From: Kocuria flava
GTDB taxonomy: Bacteria; Actinomycetota; Actinomycetes; Actinomycetales; Micrococcaceae
NCBI RefSeq assembly: GCF_001482365.1
Contig: NZ_CP013254.1
Span: 3,410,001 to 3,474,000 of the forward strand
DNA length: 64,000 bases
Reading direction: 5' to 3'
The notes beneath the pieces are model-generated. The model saw nothing but the letters and a program-made list of their open reading frames with translations. It did not search any database and was not told the origin of the DNA. The position numbers and the translations under genes were made by a program. Each line of letters starts with the position of its first letter. The stretch's first letter is position 1. This document shows, in pieces, positions 33,843-42,602 of the stretch.

Positions 33843-34042
33843 AACGGGGGATACGTCTTTCGATCGTCGTCCCGGCGGGAAGTGTGTCGACGCCGGGTGC
33901 GCCGAAGAACTCCTGGAGCCCCTGCGAGCGGGCTGAGACCGTCTGGGACGGTGCCGCGCTGGACAAAGAAACGGGGGGTGCTCGACGCCTGCCTGCGTCC
34001 CCGTCGTCGGGGAGCAGTGCCATGTGCAATGACCCCACCCTA
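33843..34042 (-). promoter_or_regulatory. Long leader and promoter of the helicase gene
   Basis: A TAGGGT -10 (34042-34037 on the minus strand) implies a leader of roughly 190 nt before the TTG start. It contains several short stems. Long structured leaders are usual for cold-induced helicases; no known RNA motif is recognised. The rest of the gap to 34161 holds no gene. Confidence 0.35.
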
Positions 34043-34161
34043 CAGCACCGGGCGTGCGGGACGGCCGTGGTGTGGCGGAGCACACCGCAGCGGGGCGGGC
34101 AGCGCGTTGCCGGAGCGCACGGGACGGCGCCGCCCCGGGGCCGGGGCGGCGCCGGCCCGTG

Positions 34162-34377
34162 CTACTTGAGCAGCCGGCGGAGCAGGTCCCCCACCCCGAT
34201 CGTCGTCCGCCGGTGGACCGCGTTGTGGGCGGCCCGCCGCGGGTCGCGCACCCAGCCGGTGCCGGGGCGGCCGTAGCCGGGGACGACCGCCCGCTTGATG
34301 CTGCGCTTGACCCGCCCGGTCGTGCGGGCCCGCAGCGAGCTCAGCGGGCGGGGCCTGCGGATGCCGAACGTCACCAT
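34162..34377 (-). CDS. Small basic protein, unknown function
   Basis: The 71-residue product is rich in Arg (RRPRPLSSLRARTTGRVKRS; VGDLLRRLLK) and has no recognised domain. A strong AGGAGG lies 6 bases before the ATG, which is the best evidence that it is translated. It is likely soluble and may bind nucleic acid (inference). It sits downstream of the SDR gene in the same direction, 30 bp away. Confidence 0.6.
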   Translation of the reverse strand: MVTFGIRRPRPLSSLRARTTGRVKRSIKRAVVPGYGRPGTGWVRDPRRAAHNAVHRRTTIGVGDLLRRLLK

Positions 34378-34407
34378 GGGATCCTCCTGGACTCCGGGGC
34401 CATCAGG

Positions 34408-35160
34408 CTACAGCGCGGTGTACCCGCCGTCGACGAGGTAGTAGCCGCCGGTGAGGAAGGACGCCTCGTCGGAGAGCAGGAAGGTCACGAGCGCGGCGAC
34501 CTCCTCGGACCGGCCGAGACGGCCCATCGGGTGCCGTGCGACCAGGGCCTCGCGCACGGCGGGCTCGATGCTGCTCAGCAGCGGGGTGTCGATGTAGGCG
34601 GGACCCACGGAGTTGATCCGCACCCCGCGCTGGCCGTAGTCCACGGCCGCCTGCTTCGTCAGCCCGACCACCCCGTGCTTGGCCGCGGTGTAGGCGCTGT
34701 TGCCCAGCGCGGTGGCCACGGTGCCGTGGATCGAGGCCATGTTGACGACGGCCCCGCCGCCGGCCTGCTCGATCGCCGGCAGCTGGTGGCGCATGCCGTA
34801 CATCACCGAGTGCAGGTCGATCTCCACGGTGCGCCGCCAGGCGTCGAGGTCCGTCTCCCCGACCGCGTCGGTCTGCCCGCCGACCCCGGCGTTGTTGACC
34901 GCCAGGTGGAGGCCGCCGTAGGTCTGCTGGGCGAACTCGACGGCCGCCCGGTTCTCCTCGGCGTTCGCGACGTCGAGGCGGAACCCGGCGGCGTCCCCGC
35001 CGGCGGCCATGATCGCCTGGACGACGTCGTCGATCCTGTTCGTGTCGATGTCGGTGACCACGACCTTGGCGCCCCGGGCCGCGAGGTCCTTGGCGCAGGC
35101 CTCGCCGATGCCGGAGGCGGCGCCGGTGACGAGGGCGACCTTGCCGGTGAGATCGGTCAT
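34408..35160 (-). CDS. Short-chain dehydrogenase/reductase (SDR)
   Basis: The 250-residue classical SDR has the cofactor loop TGAASGIGEA, Asp at the end of the second strand (VVTDIDTN, favouring NAD), NNAGVGG, the catalytic Ser in NMASIHG, YTAAK (Tyr-x3-Lys) and the C-terminal YYLVDGGYTAL. Substrate unknown; similar proteins act on alcohols, 3-oxoacyl or sugar substrates. ATG at 35160 follows GGAAGGAGC. Confidence 0.92.
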   Translation of the reverse strand: MTDLTGKVALVTGAASGIGEACAKDLAARGAKVVVTDIDTNRIDDVVQAIMAAGGDAAGFRLDVANAEENRAAVEFAQQTYGGLHLAVNNAGVGGQTDAVGETDLDAWRRTVEIDLHSVMYGMRHQLPAIEQAGGGAVVNMASIHGTVATALGNSAYTAAKHGVVGLTKQAAVDYGQRGVRINSVGPAYIDTPLLSSIEPAVREALVARHPMGRLGRSEEVAALVTFLLSDEASFLTGGYYLVDGGYTAL

Positions 35161-35395
35161 CAGATGCTCCTTCCCCGGGGCCCCGCAGGTCCCCGGCGGT
35201 GATCCGCGGACGGTCCGCTGCCCCCAGTCTGGCCGGCCGCGGCCGCGTTGGGGAGAGCACGCGCCGCCGGGGGCGGGTCGGCCGGACGCCCGGTCGGCGG
35301 TGGGCCGGGTGCCGCTCCCGGCCGGGCCCGGCACCCGGCCCGCTGATAGGGTGATTGACGACTCAACCATCCCCTCCTCCCCGAAAGGACCGACC

Positions 35396-35791
35396 ATGAG
35401 CCTCTCCAACGCGATCCTCCGCGGCGTCTCCGGCGCCTACCTGCTCCAGTCCGGCTACGGCAAGAAGGACCTGCCCGTCGAGGCCGCCGAGGGCCTGAAG
35501 CAGTTCGCCGCCACCGGCGTGCCGCAGTTCCAGGAGTGGGACTCCGCGACCTTCGGCAAGTTCGTGGCCTGGTCGGAGATGGGCATCGGCGCGGCCCTGC
35601 TCACCCCGTTCGTCAACAAGCGCGTGGCCGGGCTGGCGCTGGGTGCCTTCTCCGCCGGTCTGCTGGCGATGTACTTCCGCAACCCGGAGATGACCCAGGA
35701 GGACGGCGTCCGCCCGTCCGAGGCCGGCACCGGCCTGTCCAAGGACCTCTTCCTCGCCGCGATCGCCGGCGCCCTGGTGACCTCCCGCTAG
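35396..35791 (+). CDS. Small DoxX-like membrane protein
   Basis: The 131-residue protein begins MSLSNAILRGVSGAYLLQSG, then a soluble-looking segment and hydrophobic helices (MGIGAALLTPFVNKRVAGLA; LGAFSAGLLAMYF; LFLAAIAGALVT). The length and the GxGY/YLLQSGYGK region resemble DoxX-like proteins found beside envelope genes, but the match is loose. AAAGGA precedes the ATG, and TAGGGT at 35347-35352 is a likely -10. A hairpin terminator follows. Confidence 0.7.
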   Translation: MSLSNAILRGVSGAYLLQSGYGKKDLPVEAAEGLKQFAATGVPQFQEWDSATFGKFVAWSEMGIGAALLTPFVNKRVAGLALGAFSAGLLAMYFRNPEMTQEDGVRPSEAGTGLSKDLFLAAIAGALVTSR

Positions 35792-35814
35792 GTCCGGCCT
35801 GCGCTCCGCCGCCG

Positions 35815-35846
35815 CGTGCCGCCCCTCCTCCGGGAGGGGCGGCACG
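35815..35846 (+). terminator. Hairpin terminator
   Basis: CGTGCCGCCCCTCC pairs perfectly with GGAGGGGCGGCACG around four bases, directly after the DoxX-like gene. Confidence 0.8.
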
Positions 35847-36082
35847 TCGCGTTCCGGGACGCGCGTGCGTGCGGTGCTCCGGCCCCGGGGGCGCCTCACG
35901 GCCGGGAATCCCGCTGCGCGTCCCGGGTGCTGCGGCGGGCCCGGGGCCCGGCCGGCGCGGCTCCGGGACCGCGCCCCGGGTTCGGCGGCTCCCGGGGGCG
36001 GGACGGCACCGGTCGCGCCGCGGTCCGGTCACCTCTGCGCGGGCCCGCTTACGGTGTCCGCGGCGGCCGGGAGAATGGGGCC

Positions 36083-37957
36083 ATGACGACGACGGCGCAC
36101 CGCCGCTCCCGTCCCGCTCCGGGTCCTGACGTCCCCTCCCCCGCCGGGGGAAGGGCGCCGGAGCACGGTCCCGCTCCCCAGGCCGCGGACCTGGTGCAGG
36201 ACCTCGTCGACTCCGCGGCCCGTGAGGCGCGGGAGGCCGGGCACCAGCTGCGCGTGCTGCACCGTCTCTGGGTGCTGGCGCGGACGGAGCAGCGAGCCCG
36301 CGGCGCAGCCGGCACGCGCGCGGCCGAGCGCGAGGCCGTGCTCGACGTCGCCGACGAGATCGGTCCCGCCCTGCGCCTCTCGGCCGGCGCGGCCGTGGCG
36401 CGGGTGCGCGAGGCGGTGGTGCTCGGCGGGCTCGAGGCGGGCCGTTTCGGCTCCCGGCACGCCGCGGTGCTGGCCGAGCAGTGGCGCGAGCTCGTCGAGG
36501 ACGCCCCGGAGGCGGAGCGGGCGCCCGCCGAGCTCGTCCGCCGGCTCGTGGCGGAGCTCGCGGAGCGCGCCCCGGAGAGCACCCCGGCGCAGCTGCGGGC
36601 GTGCGCGCGCCGGCGCCGGGCCGCGCTGCTCGCGGAGACCGTGGCCGTGCGCCACCGCAGGGCGCGGGAGCAGCGGCGCGTGTGGGTCGAAGCGGACGAG
36701 GACGGCATGGCGTGGTTGCACGCGCTGCTGGACGCCCCGACCGCTCTCGCGGCCGCGGACCGGCTCGACGCGCTCGTGGAGCGGCTCTCCCCGCCGGGTC
36801 CGTCAGGACGTACCGGCCTGCCCCGTGCCGGCCTGCCCCGTGCCGTGGTCCCGGCCGGCCCGCCGGATCCCGCCGTCGGGCGCCGCGCCGCCGTCGTCGT
36901 GCGTCCGGGGAGCCACACCGTGCCCGGGCCCCAGGCTGTCGTGACGGGGCCCTGCGGCCCGGCCCGCGGACGGGCGGACGGAACGGGCGGCCGTCTCGCC
37001 CCGGAGGAGCCCGAGTTGCCGGCGCGCACCCCGGCGCAGCGGCGGGCCGACGTCCTCGCCGACCTCCTGTTGGCCGGCGAGGTGCCGGACGACCCCTCGT
37101 TCCCGCGGGACGTGCGAGGACAGGTGACGGTGACGGTCCCGGCGCTGACCCTGCTGGAGGCCGCCCGGGGGCCCGGTGGTTCCCCGACCGCCCATGCTCC
37201 CGGCAGTCCGCCGGCGGCCGGAGGACCCGCGGACCTGCCGGCGGTCGTGCGGGGAACGGCTGCAGCCGTCCTCGCGGGCCACGGCCCGATCGACGCCGAC
37301 GTCGCCGCCCGGCTCGCGGCCGGCGCCCCGTCCTGGCACCGGATCCTGGTGCACCCGGTCACCGGGGTGGTCCTCGACCACGACCGCACGACCTACGCGG
37401 TCCCTGCGGACCTGCGCCGCAGGCTGGTCCATCGCGACGTGACCTGCCGCTTCCCCGGCTGCCGCCGCCGGGCCGAGCGCTGCGACCTGGACCACACGGT
37501 GGCGTGGCAGGACGGCGGGACCACCGCCGCCGGCAACCTCGCGCACCTGTGCCGGCACCACCACCTCGTCAAGCACCGGGACGGCCCGCTGGGCCGCTGG
37601 ACCGTGCGGCAGCTCGGCCCCTCTCCCGGCGGCGGCGTGCTGGAGTGGACCTCGCCTGCCGGCCGGATCCACCGCACGGTCCCCGAGAGAACCGGGTCAC
37701 CGGTGGAGACCGGGGACCCCTGTGCCCTCCCGTCCGTCCCGCCTCCGGCGTCGGAGCGCGAGGGGACGCACTCCGCCGTCACGTGTGCCCGGGGCACCGC
37801 GGCACGGCCCGGTTCGCGCGCCCGGGCCACCGGCGGGCGGGACCGTTCACCGTCGCACGCGACCGCCGCGACCGCCGCGACCGCCGCGGCCCACGCGGCG
37901 GGTGCGGCACCTGCGGCCAGTGCGGCCAGTGCGGACGAGGACCCGCCACCGTTCTGA
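36083..37957 (+). CDS. DUF222/HNH endonuclease (13E12 repeat family)
   Basis: The 624-residue protein has an N-terminal DUF222 helical domain (about 30-260) and a C-terminal HNH nuclease domain (about 440-510): RRRLVHRDVTCRFPGCRRRA, CDLDHTVAWQDGG, NLAHLCRHHHLVKH. The Cys pairs bind zinc and DH plus HHH form the active site. A Pro/Arg-rich insert separates the domains, and the C-terminus is a low-complexity Ala/Thr/Ser repeat. This family is multicopy in actinobacteria; its biological role is unclear and may be mobile-element related. GAGAAT ends 6 nt before the ATG (leaderless pattern). Confidence 0.9.
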   Translation: MTTTAHRRSRPAPGPDVPSPAGGRAPEHGPAPQAADLVQDLVDSAAREAREAGHQLRVLHRLWVLARTEQRARGAAGTRAAEREAVLDVADEIGPALRLSAGAAVARVREAVVLGGLEAGRFGSRHAAVLAEQWRELVEDAPEAERAPAELVRRLVAELAERAPESTPAQLRACARRRRAALLAETVAVRHRRAREQRRVWVEADEDGMAWLHALLDAPTALAAADRLDALVERLSPPGPSGRTGLPRAGLPRAVVPAGPPDPAVGRRAAVVVRPGSHTVPGPQAVVTGPCGPARGRADGTGGRLAPEEPELPARTPAQRRADVLADLLLAGEVPDDPSFPRDVRGQVTVTVPALTLLEAARGPGGSPTAHAPGSPPAAGGPADLPAVVRGTAAAVLAGHGPIDADVAARLAAGAPSWHRILVHPVTGVVLDHDRTTYAVPADLRRRLVHRDVTCRFPGCRRRAERCDLDHTVAWQDGGTTAAGNLAHLCRHHHLVKHRDGPLGRWTVRQLGPSPGGGVLEWTSPAGRIHRTVPERTGSPVETGDPCALPSVPPPASEREGTHSAVTCARGTAARPGSRARATGGRDRSPSHATAATAATAAAHAAGAAPAASAASADEDPPPF

Positions 37958-38050
37958 GCCTGGGTCCTCGTCCTCGTCCGGGCCCTCGTCTTCGTCCGCG
38001 GCATCGCCCCCGTGGCCGGGATTCGCCGTCCCGTCCGGAATCTCACCTTC

Positions 38051-38180
38051 TCGTCCGGGCACGCCCGTGCTCGTCCGGGAACGTCCGGGCACGTCCGGGA
38101 ACGTCCGGGAACGTCCGGGCACGTCCGGGCACGTCCGCGCTCGTCCGGGAACGTCCGGGAACGTCCGCGCTCGTCCGGGT
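38051..38180. repeat. Thirteen-unit 10-bp tandem repeat
   Basis: Units of consensus ACGTCCGGGA run in exact 10-bp phase: variants include ACGTCCGGGC, TCGTCCGGGA and ACGTCCGCGC. It lies in the 308-bp gap between the HNH gene and the convergent mutarotase gene; a looser CTCGTC repeat (about 37970-38015) precedes it. It has no spacers and no coding frame of its own. Confidence 0.9.
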
Positions 38181-38265
38181 CCGGACGTCCCCGATCGAGC
38201 TCGAGCCCGCCCGCTCTCGACCAGGTCTTTCGGCGTCCGCCGGACCTCCCGACCTCGCCCGGGCC

Positions 38266-39141
38266 TCAGGCCGGGGACGCGCCCGGATCGCCGGGGAGCG
38301 TCTCGACAGCCACGCGGTAGCCCATCGTGTGGGTCTCCTCCGGCTCGAGGTGCACCGCGTTCCCCTGGACGTTGGCGCCCTCGACGCACACGAAGCCGCT
38401 CCACCCGTCCGCACCGACGTCGGGCAGGCCGGCGGCCTTCTCGGCCCAGGGGTTCCACACGACCGTCGTCGCCGAGCCGCGCTTGCGGATGCGCAGCGCC
38501 CGCCCCAGCACCGGGTCCACGACCCTGACGTCGGCCGAGGACTCGTACACGCGGTCGGTCTCCGCCGCCGGCTCGAGCGGCCCCTCCTGCAGGCAGCCGT
38601 CCCGGTCCGTGACCTTGTCCCGGTAGCGCGCGCCGTCGAGGCCCTCGATCCGGATCCTCCGCACGTCGCCGACGACGAGGTACGCGTGCAGCGCCTCCTC
38701 GAAGTCGAACCCGTGCTCGTCGGTGTTGGTCACGCTCAGCTCCAGCTCCAGCTCCGGGCCGAAGCGCACCACGTACTCCGCCTCGAACCGGTGCGGGAAG
38801 AGCGCGCGCAGGGCGGGGTCGGGCACGTCCTCCTCCGTGAAGCGGTACACCGCCACGGCCTCGTGGTCTGAGGACTCGAAGCTCTGCATCTCCCACGGGA
38901 GCGTGCGCACGAAGCCGTGCTTGGGCTCGAGGTCGCCGGAGGGGCCCTCGGCGAACCACGGGAAGCAGATCGGCACGCCCCCGCGCACCGCCCGCCCGCG
39001 CTCGAGCGCCGTGCTGGGCGAGAGCCACAGCACCGGCGCGTGCCCCGTGGGGATCCAGTCGACGACCTGCGCCCCCTGGTCGTGGACCAGGCCGGTCGCG
39101 TGCCTGCAGGAGAAGCGGCGGGGTGCGGGAAGTTCGCTCAT
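38266..39141 (-). CDS. D-hexose-6-phosphate mutarotase
   Basis: The 291-residue aldose-1-epimerase-like protein has GGVPICFPWFAEGPSG, KHGFVRTLPWEM, FEAEYVVRFGPELELELSV, FEEALHAYLVVGDV and FVCVEGANV, matching glucose-6-phosphate 1-epimerases (YeaD type) with their His/Asp/Glu catalytic residues. It interconverts alpha and beta anomers of hexose-6-phosphates. TAGCCT ends 6 nt before the ATG. Confidence 0.92.
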   Translation of the reverse strand: MSELPAPRRFSCRHATGLVHDQGAQVVDWIPTGHAPVLWLSPSTALERGRAVRGGVPICFPWFAEGPSGDLEPKHGFVRTLPWEMQSFESSDHEAVAVYRFTEEDVPDPALRALFPHRFEAEYVVRFGPELELELSVTNTDEHGFDFEEALHAYLVVGDVRRIRIEGLDGARYRDKVTDRDGCLQEGPLEPAAETDRVYESSADVRVVDPVLGRALRIRKRGSATTVVWNPWAEKAAGLPDVGADGWSGFVCVEGANVQGNAVHLEPEETHTMGYRVAVETLPGDPGASPA

Positions 39142-39157
39142 GGCCCCAGGCTAGACC

Positions 39158-39190
39158 GAGGGCCCGGTCCCCGCGGGGAACCGGGCCCTC
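39158..39190 (-). terminator. Hairpin terminator of the AGCS gene
   Basis: GAGGGCCCGGT pairs exactly with ACCGGGCCCTC, 31 bp after the symporter stop. Confidence 0.7.
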
Positions 39191-39220
39191 GCTCCGGCAC
39201 GGGGCCGGAGGGCAGCGGGG

Positions 39221-40666
39221 TCAGCGGCCGGTGCGCTCGTAGGAGTCGATCGCCCCGGGGTGGCCCTCCATGAACGCCTCGACCTGCTTGCGGTCGGCGT
39301 GCAGCTTCGGGTCGTTGTCGAGGTAGTGCTTGGTCTCGCGGGCGATCAGCCCCGACAGGAGGAGCAGGCCGATGAGGTTCGGGATCGCCATGAGACCGTT
39401 CATCACGTCGGCGAAGTTCCACACCACGGCCAGCGGGACGGTGCAGCCCACGAACACCACGAGGGAGAACACGACCCGGTAGGGCATCACGGCCGGGCGC
39501 CCGAACAGGCGCTCCATGCAGCGCTCGCCGTAGTAGGCCCACCCGAGGATGGTCGAGTAGGCGAACATCACGAGGCCGACGGTCACGATGTAGTGCCCCC
39601 ACTGCCCGGGCAGCCCGGAGCTGAAGGCGTCGCCGGTCATCGTGGCGGCGAAGTCGGCGCCCCTCTCCCAGACGCCGGTGGTGATGAGCACCAGTCCCGT
39701 GAAGCTCACCACGACGAGGGTGTCGATGAACGTCTGCGTCATGGAGACCAGGCCCTGGCGGACGGGGTGGGTGGTCTGGGCGGCGGCGGCCGCGATGGCC
39801 GCCGAGCCCATGCCCGACTCGTTGGAGAACAGGCCGCGGGCCACGCCCATCTGCACGGCCATCATGATCGCCGAACCGGCGAAGCCGCCGACGGCCGACG
39901 TGCCGGTGAAAGCGTCGGTGAAGATGAGGGCGATCGCGGCCGGCAGCTCCGCCACGTTGACGACGAGGATGAACAGCGCACCGAGCACGTAGAAGATGAT
40001 CATGATCGGCACGAAGGCCGCCGTCACCCGGCCGATGGACTTGATGCCGCCCACGAGCACGGCGAAGGTGAACGCCGTCAGGACGATGCCGGTGAGCCAG
40101 GTGGGCAGGCCGAAGGAGCTCTCCACGTTGGAGGCGATGGAGTTGCCCTGGGTCATGTTGCCGATCCCGAAGGCGGCCAGGGCCGCCGCGACGGCGAAGA
40201 AGAGCGCCAGGAACTTCCCGAAGCCGCTGCGGATGCCGCGCTCGAGGTAGTACTGCGGGCCGCCCGAGATCTCGCCCTTGGCGTCGGTGGTGCGGTAGCG
40301 CACGGCCAGGAACGCCTCGGAGTACTTGGAGGCCATCCCGAGCAGGCCGGTCACCCACATCCAGAACAGCGCGCCGGGGCCGCCGATCGAGATGGCGGTG
40401 GCCACGCCCACGATGTTGCCGGTGCCCACGGTGGCCGCGAGCGCCGTCGTGAGGGCCTGGAACTGCGAGACGTCACCGCCGGAGGCCTCGGCGTCCTTGC
40501 GCTCGAACAGGGCCAGGCGCAGGGCGGAGCCGAGCTTGCGGAACTGCAGCCCGCCGAGCCGGACGGTCAGGTACAGGCCGGTCAGCAGCAGCAGGGGGAT
40601 GAGGACGTAGGGCCCCCAGATGATGCCGCCCAGCGTGCCGAGGGCGGATTCGATGGACTGGAGCAT
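39221..40666 (-). CDS. Sodium:alanine (AGCS-family) symporter
   Basis: The 481-residue transporter has the AGCS signatures GDVSQFQALTTALAATVGTG, NIVGVATAI, GGPQYYLERG, GVARGLFSNESGMGSAAIAA and TFIDTLVVVSFTGLVL, with about 11 helices. It takes up alanine or glycine with sodium. ATG at 40666 follows GGGAGA. It is followed by a hairpin terminator and appears monocistronic. It fits functionally with the mnh sodium antiporter encoded further right. Confidence 0.94.
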   Translation of the reverse strand: MLQSIESALGTLGGIIWGPYVLIPLLLLTGLYLTVRLGGLQFRKLGSALRLALFERKDAEASGGDVSQFQALTTALAATVGTGNIVGVATAISIGGPGALFWMWVTGLLGMASKYSEAFLAVRYRTTDAKGEISGGPQYYLERGIRSGFGKFLALFFAVAAALAAFGIGNMTQGNSIASNVESSFGLPTWLTGIVLTAFTFAVLVGGIKSIGRVTAAFVPIMIIFYVLGALFILVVNVAELPAAIALIFTDAFTGTSAVGGFAGSAIMMAVQMGVARGLFSNESGMGSAAIAAAAAQTTHPVRQGLVSMTQTFIDTLVVVSFTGLVLITTGVWERGADFAATMTGDAFSSGLPGQWGHYIVTVGLVMFAYSTILGWAYYGERCMERLFGRPAVMPYRVVFSLVVFVGCTVPLAVVWNFADVMNGLMAIPNLIGLLLLSGLIARETKHYLDNDPKLHADRKQVEAFMEGHPGAIDSYERTGR

Positions 40667-40847
40667 GTGGTCTCCCGGGGATGTCGGGCCGATGAGGAAG
40701 CGGACACGGGCCGGCGGGTGTGACCGCCGTCTCGGCCGGAGGCATTGAATCACAGGTTGCCGTCCCGGGCGTGCATCCGCACGTCCCCGGGCGCCCCCGG
40801 GGACGTGCGGGACGGGCACGCCGTCGCCGGTGGCGCACAATGACGGC

Positions 40848-41426
40848 ATGAGACTTGCCGTGTACACCGGGGCCTCCCTCGGCACCGATCCCCGCTTCGC
40901 CCGGGCCGCCCACGACTTCGCCGGCGAACTGGCCCGGCGCGGGGTCGGGATCGTCTACGGCGGCGGGCACGTGGGCCTGATGGGCGTCGTCGCCGACGCC
41001 GCGCTCGCGGCCGGCGGGGAGGTGATCGGGGTGATGCCCCGCTCCCTGGTCGACGACGAGACCGCCCACACCGGCCTGACCGAGCTGCGGGTGGTGAGCG
41101 GCATGCACGAGCGCAAGGCGCAGATGGCCGAGCTCGCCGACGGGTTCGTCGCACTGCCGGGCGGGCTGGGCACGCTCGAGGAGATCTTCGAGGCGTGGAC
41201 CTGGATCCAGGTGGGCGTGCACGCGAAACCGGTCGGCTTCCTCGACGTCGCCGGCTACTGGCGGCCGCTGCTGGACGCCGTCGCCTCGATGTCGGAGGCC
41301 GGCCTGGTGCGCCCGCAGTACCGCGACGCCGCCGTCGTCGCCGAGGACGCCGGGGAGCTGCTCGCCCGCTTCGCCGCGTGGCAGCCGCCGCGGCGCCGCT
41401 GGGACCCCGCCGGGCAGCGGGCCTGA
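40848..41426 (+). CDS. LOG-family (TIGR00730) nucleotide phosphoribohydrolase
   Basis: The 192-residue Rossmann protein has GIVYGGGHVGLMGVVADA, the motif MHERKAQM and PGGLGTLEEIFEAWTW, the conserved LOG active-site pair (R in MxxRK and E in PGGxGTxxE). LOG proteins release cytokinin-type bases from nucleoside monophosphates, or act as AMP phosphoribohydrolases in bacteria. CACAAT ends 6 nt before the ATG. Confidence 0.92.
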   Translation: MRLAVYTGASLGTDPRFARAAHDFAGELARRGVGIVYGGGHVGLMGVVADAALAAGGEVIGVMPRSLVDDETAHTGLTELRVVSGMHERKAQMAELADGFVALPGGLGTLEEIFEAWTWIQVGVHAKPVGFLDVAGYWRPLLDAVASMSEAGLVRPQYRDAAVVAEDAGELLARFAAWQPPRRRWDPAGQRA

Positions 41427-41525
41427 GCACCCGCGGGCGCGGCTGAGGGGCCCCCGCGCCCCGGGCCGGACCGGCCGCACCGGGCACGACGGCGGGCCCG
41501 CCGACGGCACCGCTGGCGGCGGGGC

Positions 41526-41715
41526 CGGGCGGACCGGCGCGAGCGGTGCCGGCGGCGGGCCCGCACCGGGAGCGGCAGCGCCACCAGTGCCGTGTTCGAG
41601 GTCGTGGCGGCGGGGCCCGCGCGGGCCCCGCCGCCACGACCTCGAACACGGCACTGGTGGCGCTGCCGCTCCCGGTGCGGGCCCGCCGCCGGCACCGCTC
41701 GCGCCGGTCCGCCCG
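41526..41715. repeat. Perfect 190-bp palindrome without loop
   Basis: Arms 41526-41620 and 41621-41715 are exact reverse complements over all 95 bases, with centre GGGGCCCGC|GCGGGCCCC. Similarity continues about 13 bp further on each side after a 3-bp offset (TGGCGGCGGGGCC). It fills the 387-bp gap between the LOG and trmB genes; no gene is seen in the gap. Confidence 0.95.
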
Positions 41716-41813
41716 CACAGGCCCCGCCGCCACCGCCCGCTCCTCGGTCCCGCGGGCGCCGCCGCTCCCGGTCCGGTCGGGGAGCCGGCGGCGCGCCGCC
41801 TAGGATGGTGGCG

Positions 41814-42602
41814 ATGAGCGAGCAGACCTCCCCCGCAGAGCCCCCGCAGGACCCCGGCGCGCCCGAGGCGTTCCACCGGCGCCCGTACTCGTTCGTGCGG
41901 CGCGGCGACCGCCTGACGGCCCGCCGGCAGAAGGCGTGGGACGAGTGGGCGCCGACCCGCGTCCTCGAGGTCCCGCGCACCCACGCCGACACCTCCGTGC
42001 ACCCCGACCACGACTTCGACGCCGTGGCCGCCTTCGGCCGCGAGGCCCCGCTGGTCGTGGAGGTCGGCTCCGGGCTCGGGGAGGCCGTCGTCGCGGCGGC
42101 CGCCGCGCACCCGGAGCAGGACTACCTGGCGGTCGAGGTGTACAAGCCCGGCATCGCCGACCTGCTGCTGAAGGCGGGGCAGGCCGGCGTCGACAACGTC
42201 CGCGTGGTCCAGGCCAACGCCCCCGAGGTGCTCGAGCACATGCTCGCCCCCGCCTCGGTGGACGAGCTGTGGGTGTTCTTCCCGGACCCCTGGCACAAGA
42301 AGCGCCACCACAAGCGCCGGCTGGTCTCCCCCGGGTTCGCCGAGCTCGCCGCCCGCGTCCTGCGCCCGGGCGGGCTGTGGCGGCTGGCCACCGACTGGCA
42401 GGAGTACGCCCTCGCGATGCGCGAGGTGCTGGACGCCGCCCCCGGGTTCGAGAACGTCCACCCCGGCCCCCTCGCCGACGACGAGCACCCCGGCACGGGC
42501 TGGGCCCCGCGCTGGGAGGGGCGCGTCCTGACGAGCTTCGAGCGCAAGGCGCAGGAGGCCGGCCGCACCCCGCGCGACCTCACCTACCGCCGGCTGCCGT
42601 GA
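41814..42602 (+). CDS. trmB: tRNA (guanine-N7-)-methyltransferase
   Basis: The 262-residue methyltransferase has the SAM site VVEVGSGLGEAVVAAA, acidic strand LAVEVYKPG, and the TrmB signature WVFFPDPWHKKRHHKRRLVS, ending FERKAQEAGRTPRDLTYRRL. It methylates G46 of tRNA. ATG at 41814 is preferred over 41805 because TAGGAT ends 7 nt before it (leaderless pattern). The stop overlaps the next gene (GTGA). Confidence 0.95.
   Translation: MSEQTSPAEPPQDPGAPEAFHRRPYSFVRRGDRLTARRQKAWDEWAPTRVLEVPRTHADTSVHPDHDFDAVAAFGREAPLVVEVGSGLGEAVVAAAAAHPEQDYLAVEVYKPGIADLLLKAGQAGVDNVRVVQANAPEVLEHMLAPASVDELWVFFPDPWHKKRHHKRRLVSPGFAELAARVLRPGGLWRLATDWQEYALAMREVLDAAPGFENVHPGPLADDEHPGTGWAPRWEGRVLTSFERKAQEAGRTPRDLTYRRLP

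Noticed and set aside
38051..38180. CRISPR array
   Set aside because: Units are 10 bp, contiguous and without spacers; no cas genes are present in the window.
41546..41817. Open frames on both strands within the 190-bp palindrome
   Set aside because: They are forced by the palindrome itself (same peptide from both strands) and lack start signals.
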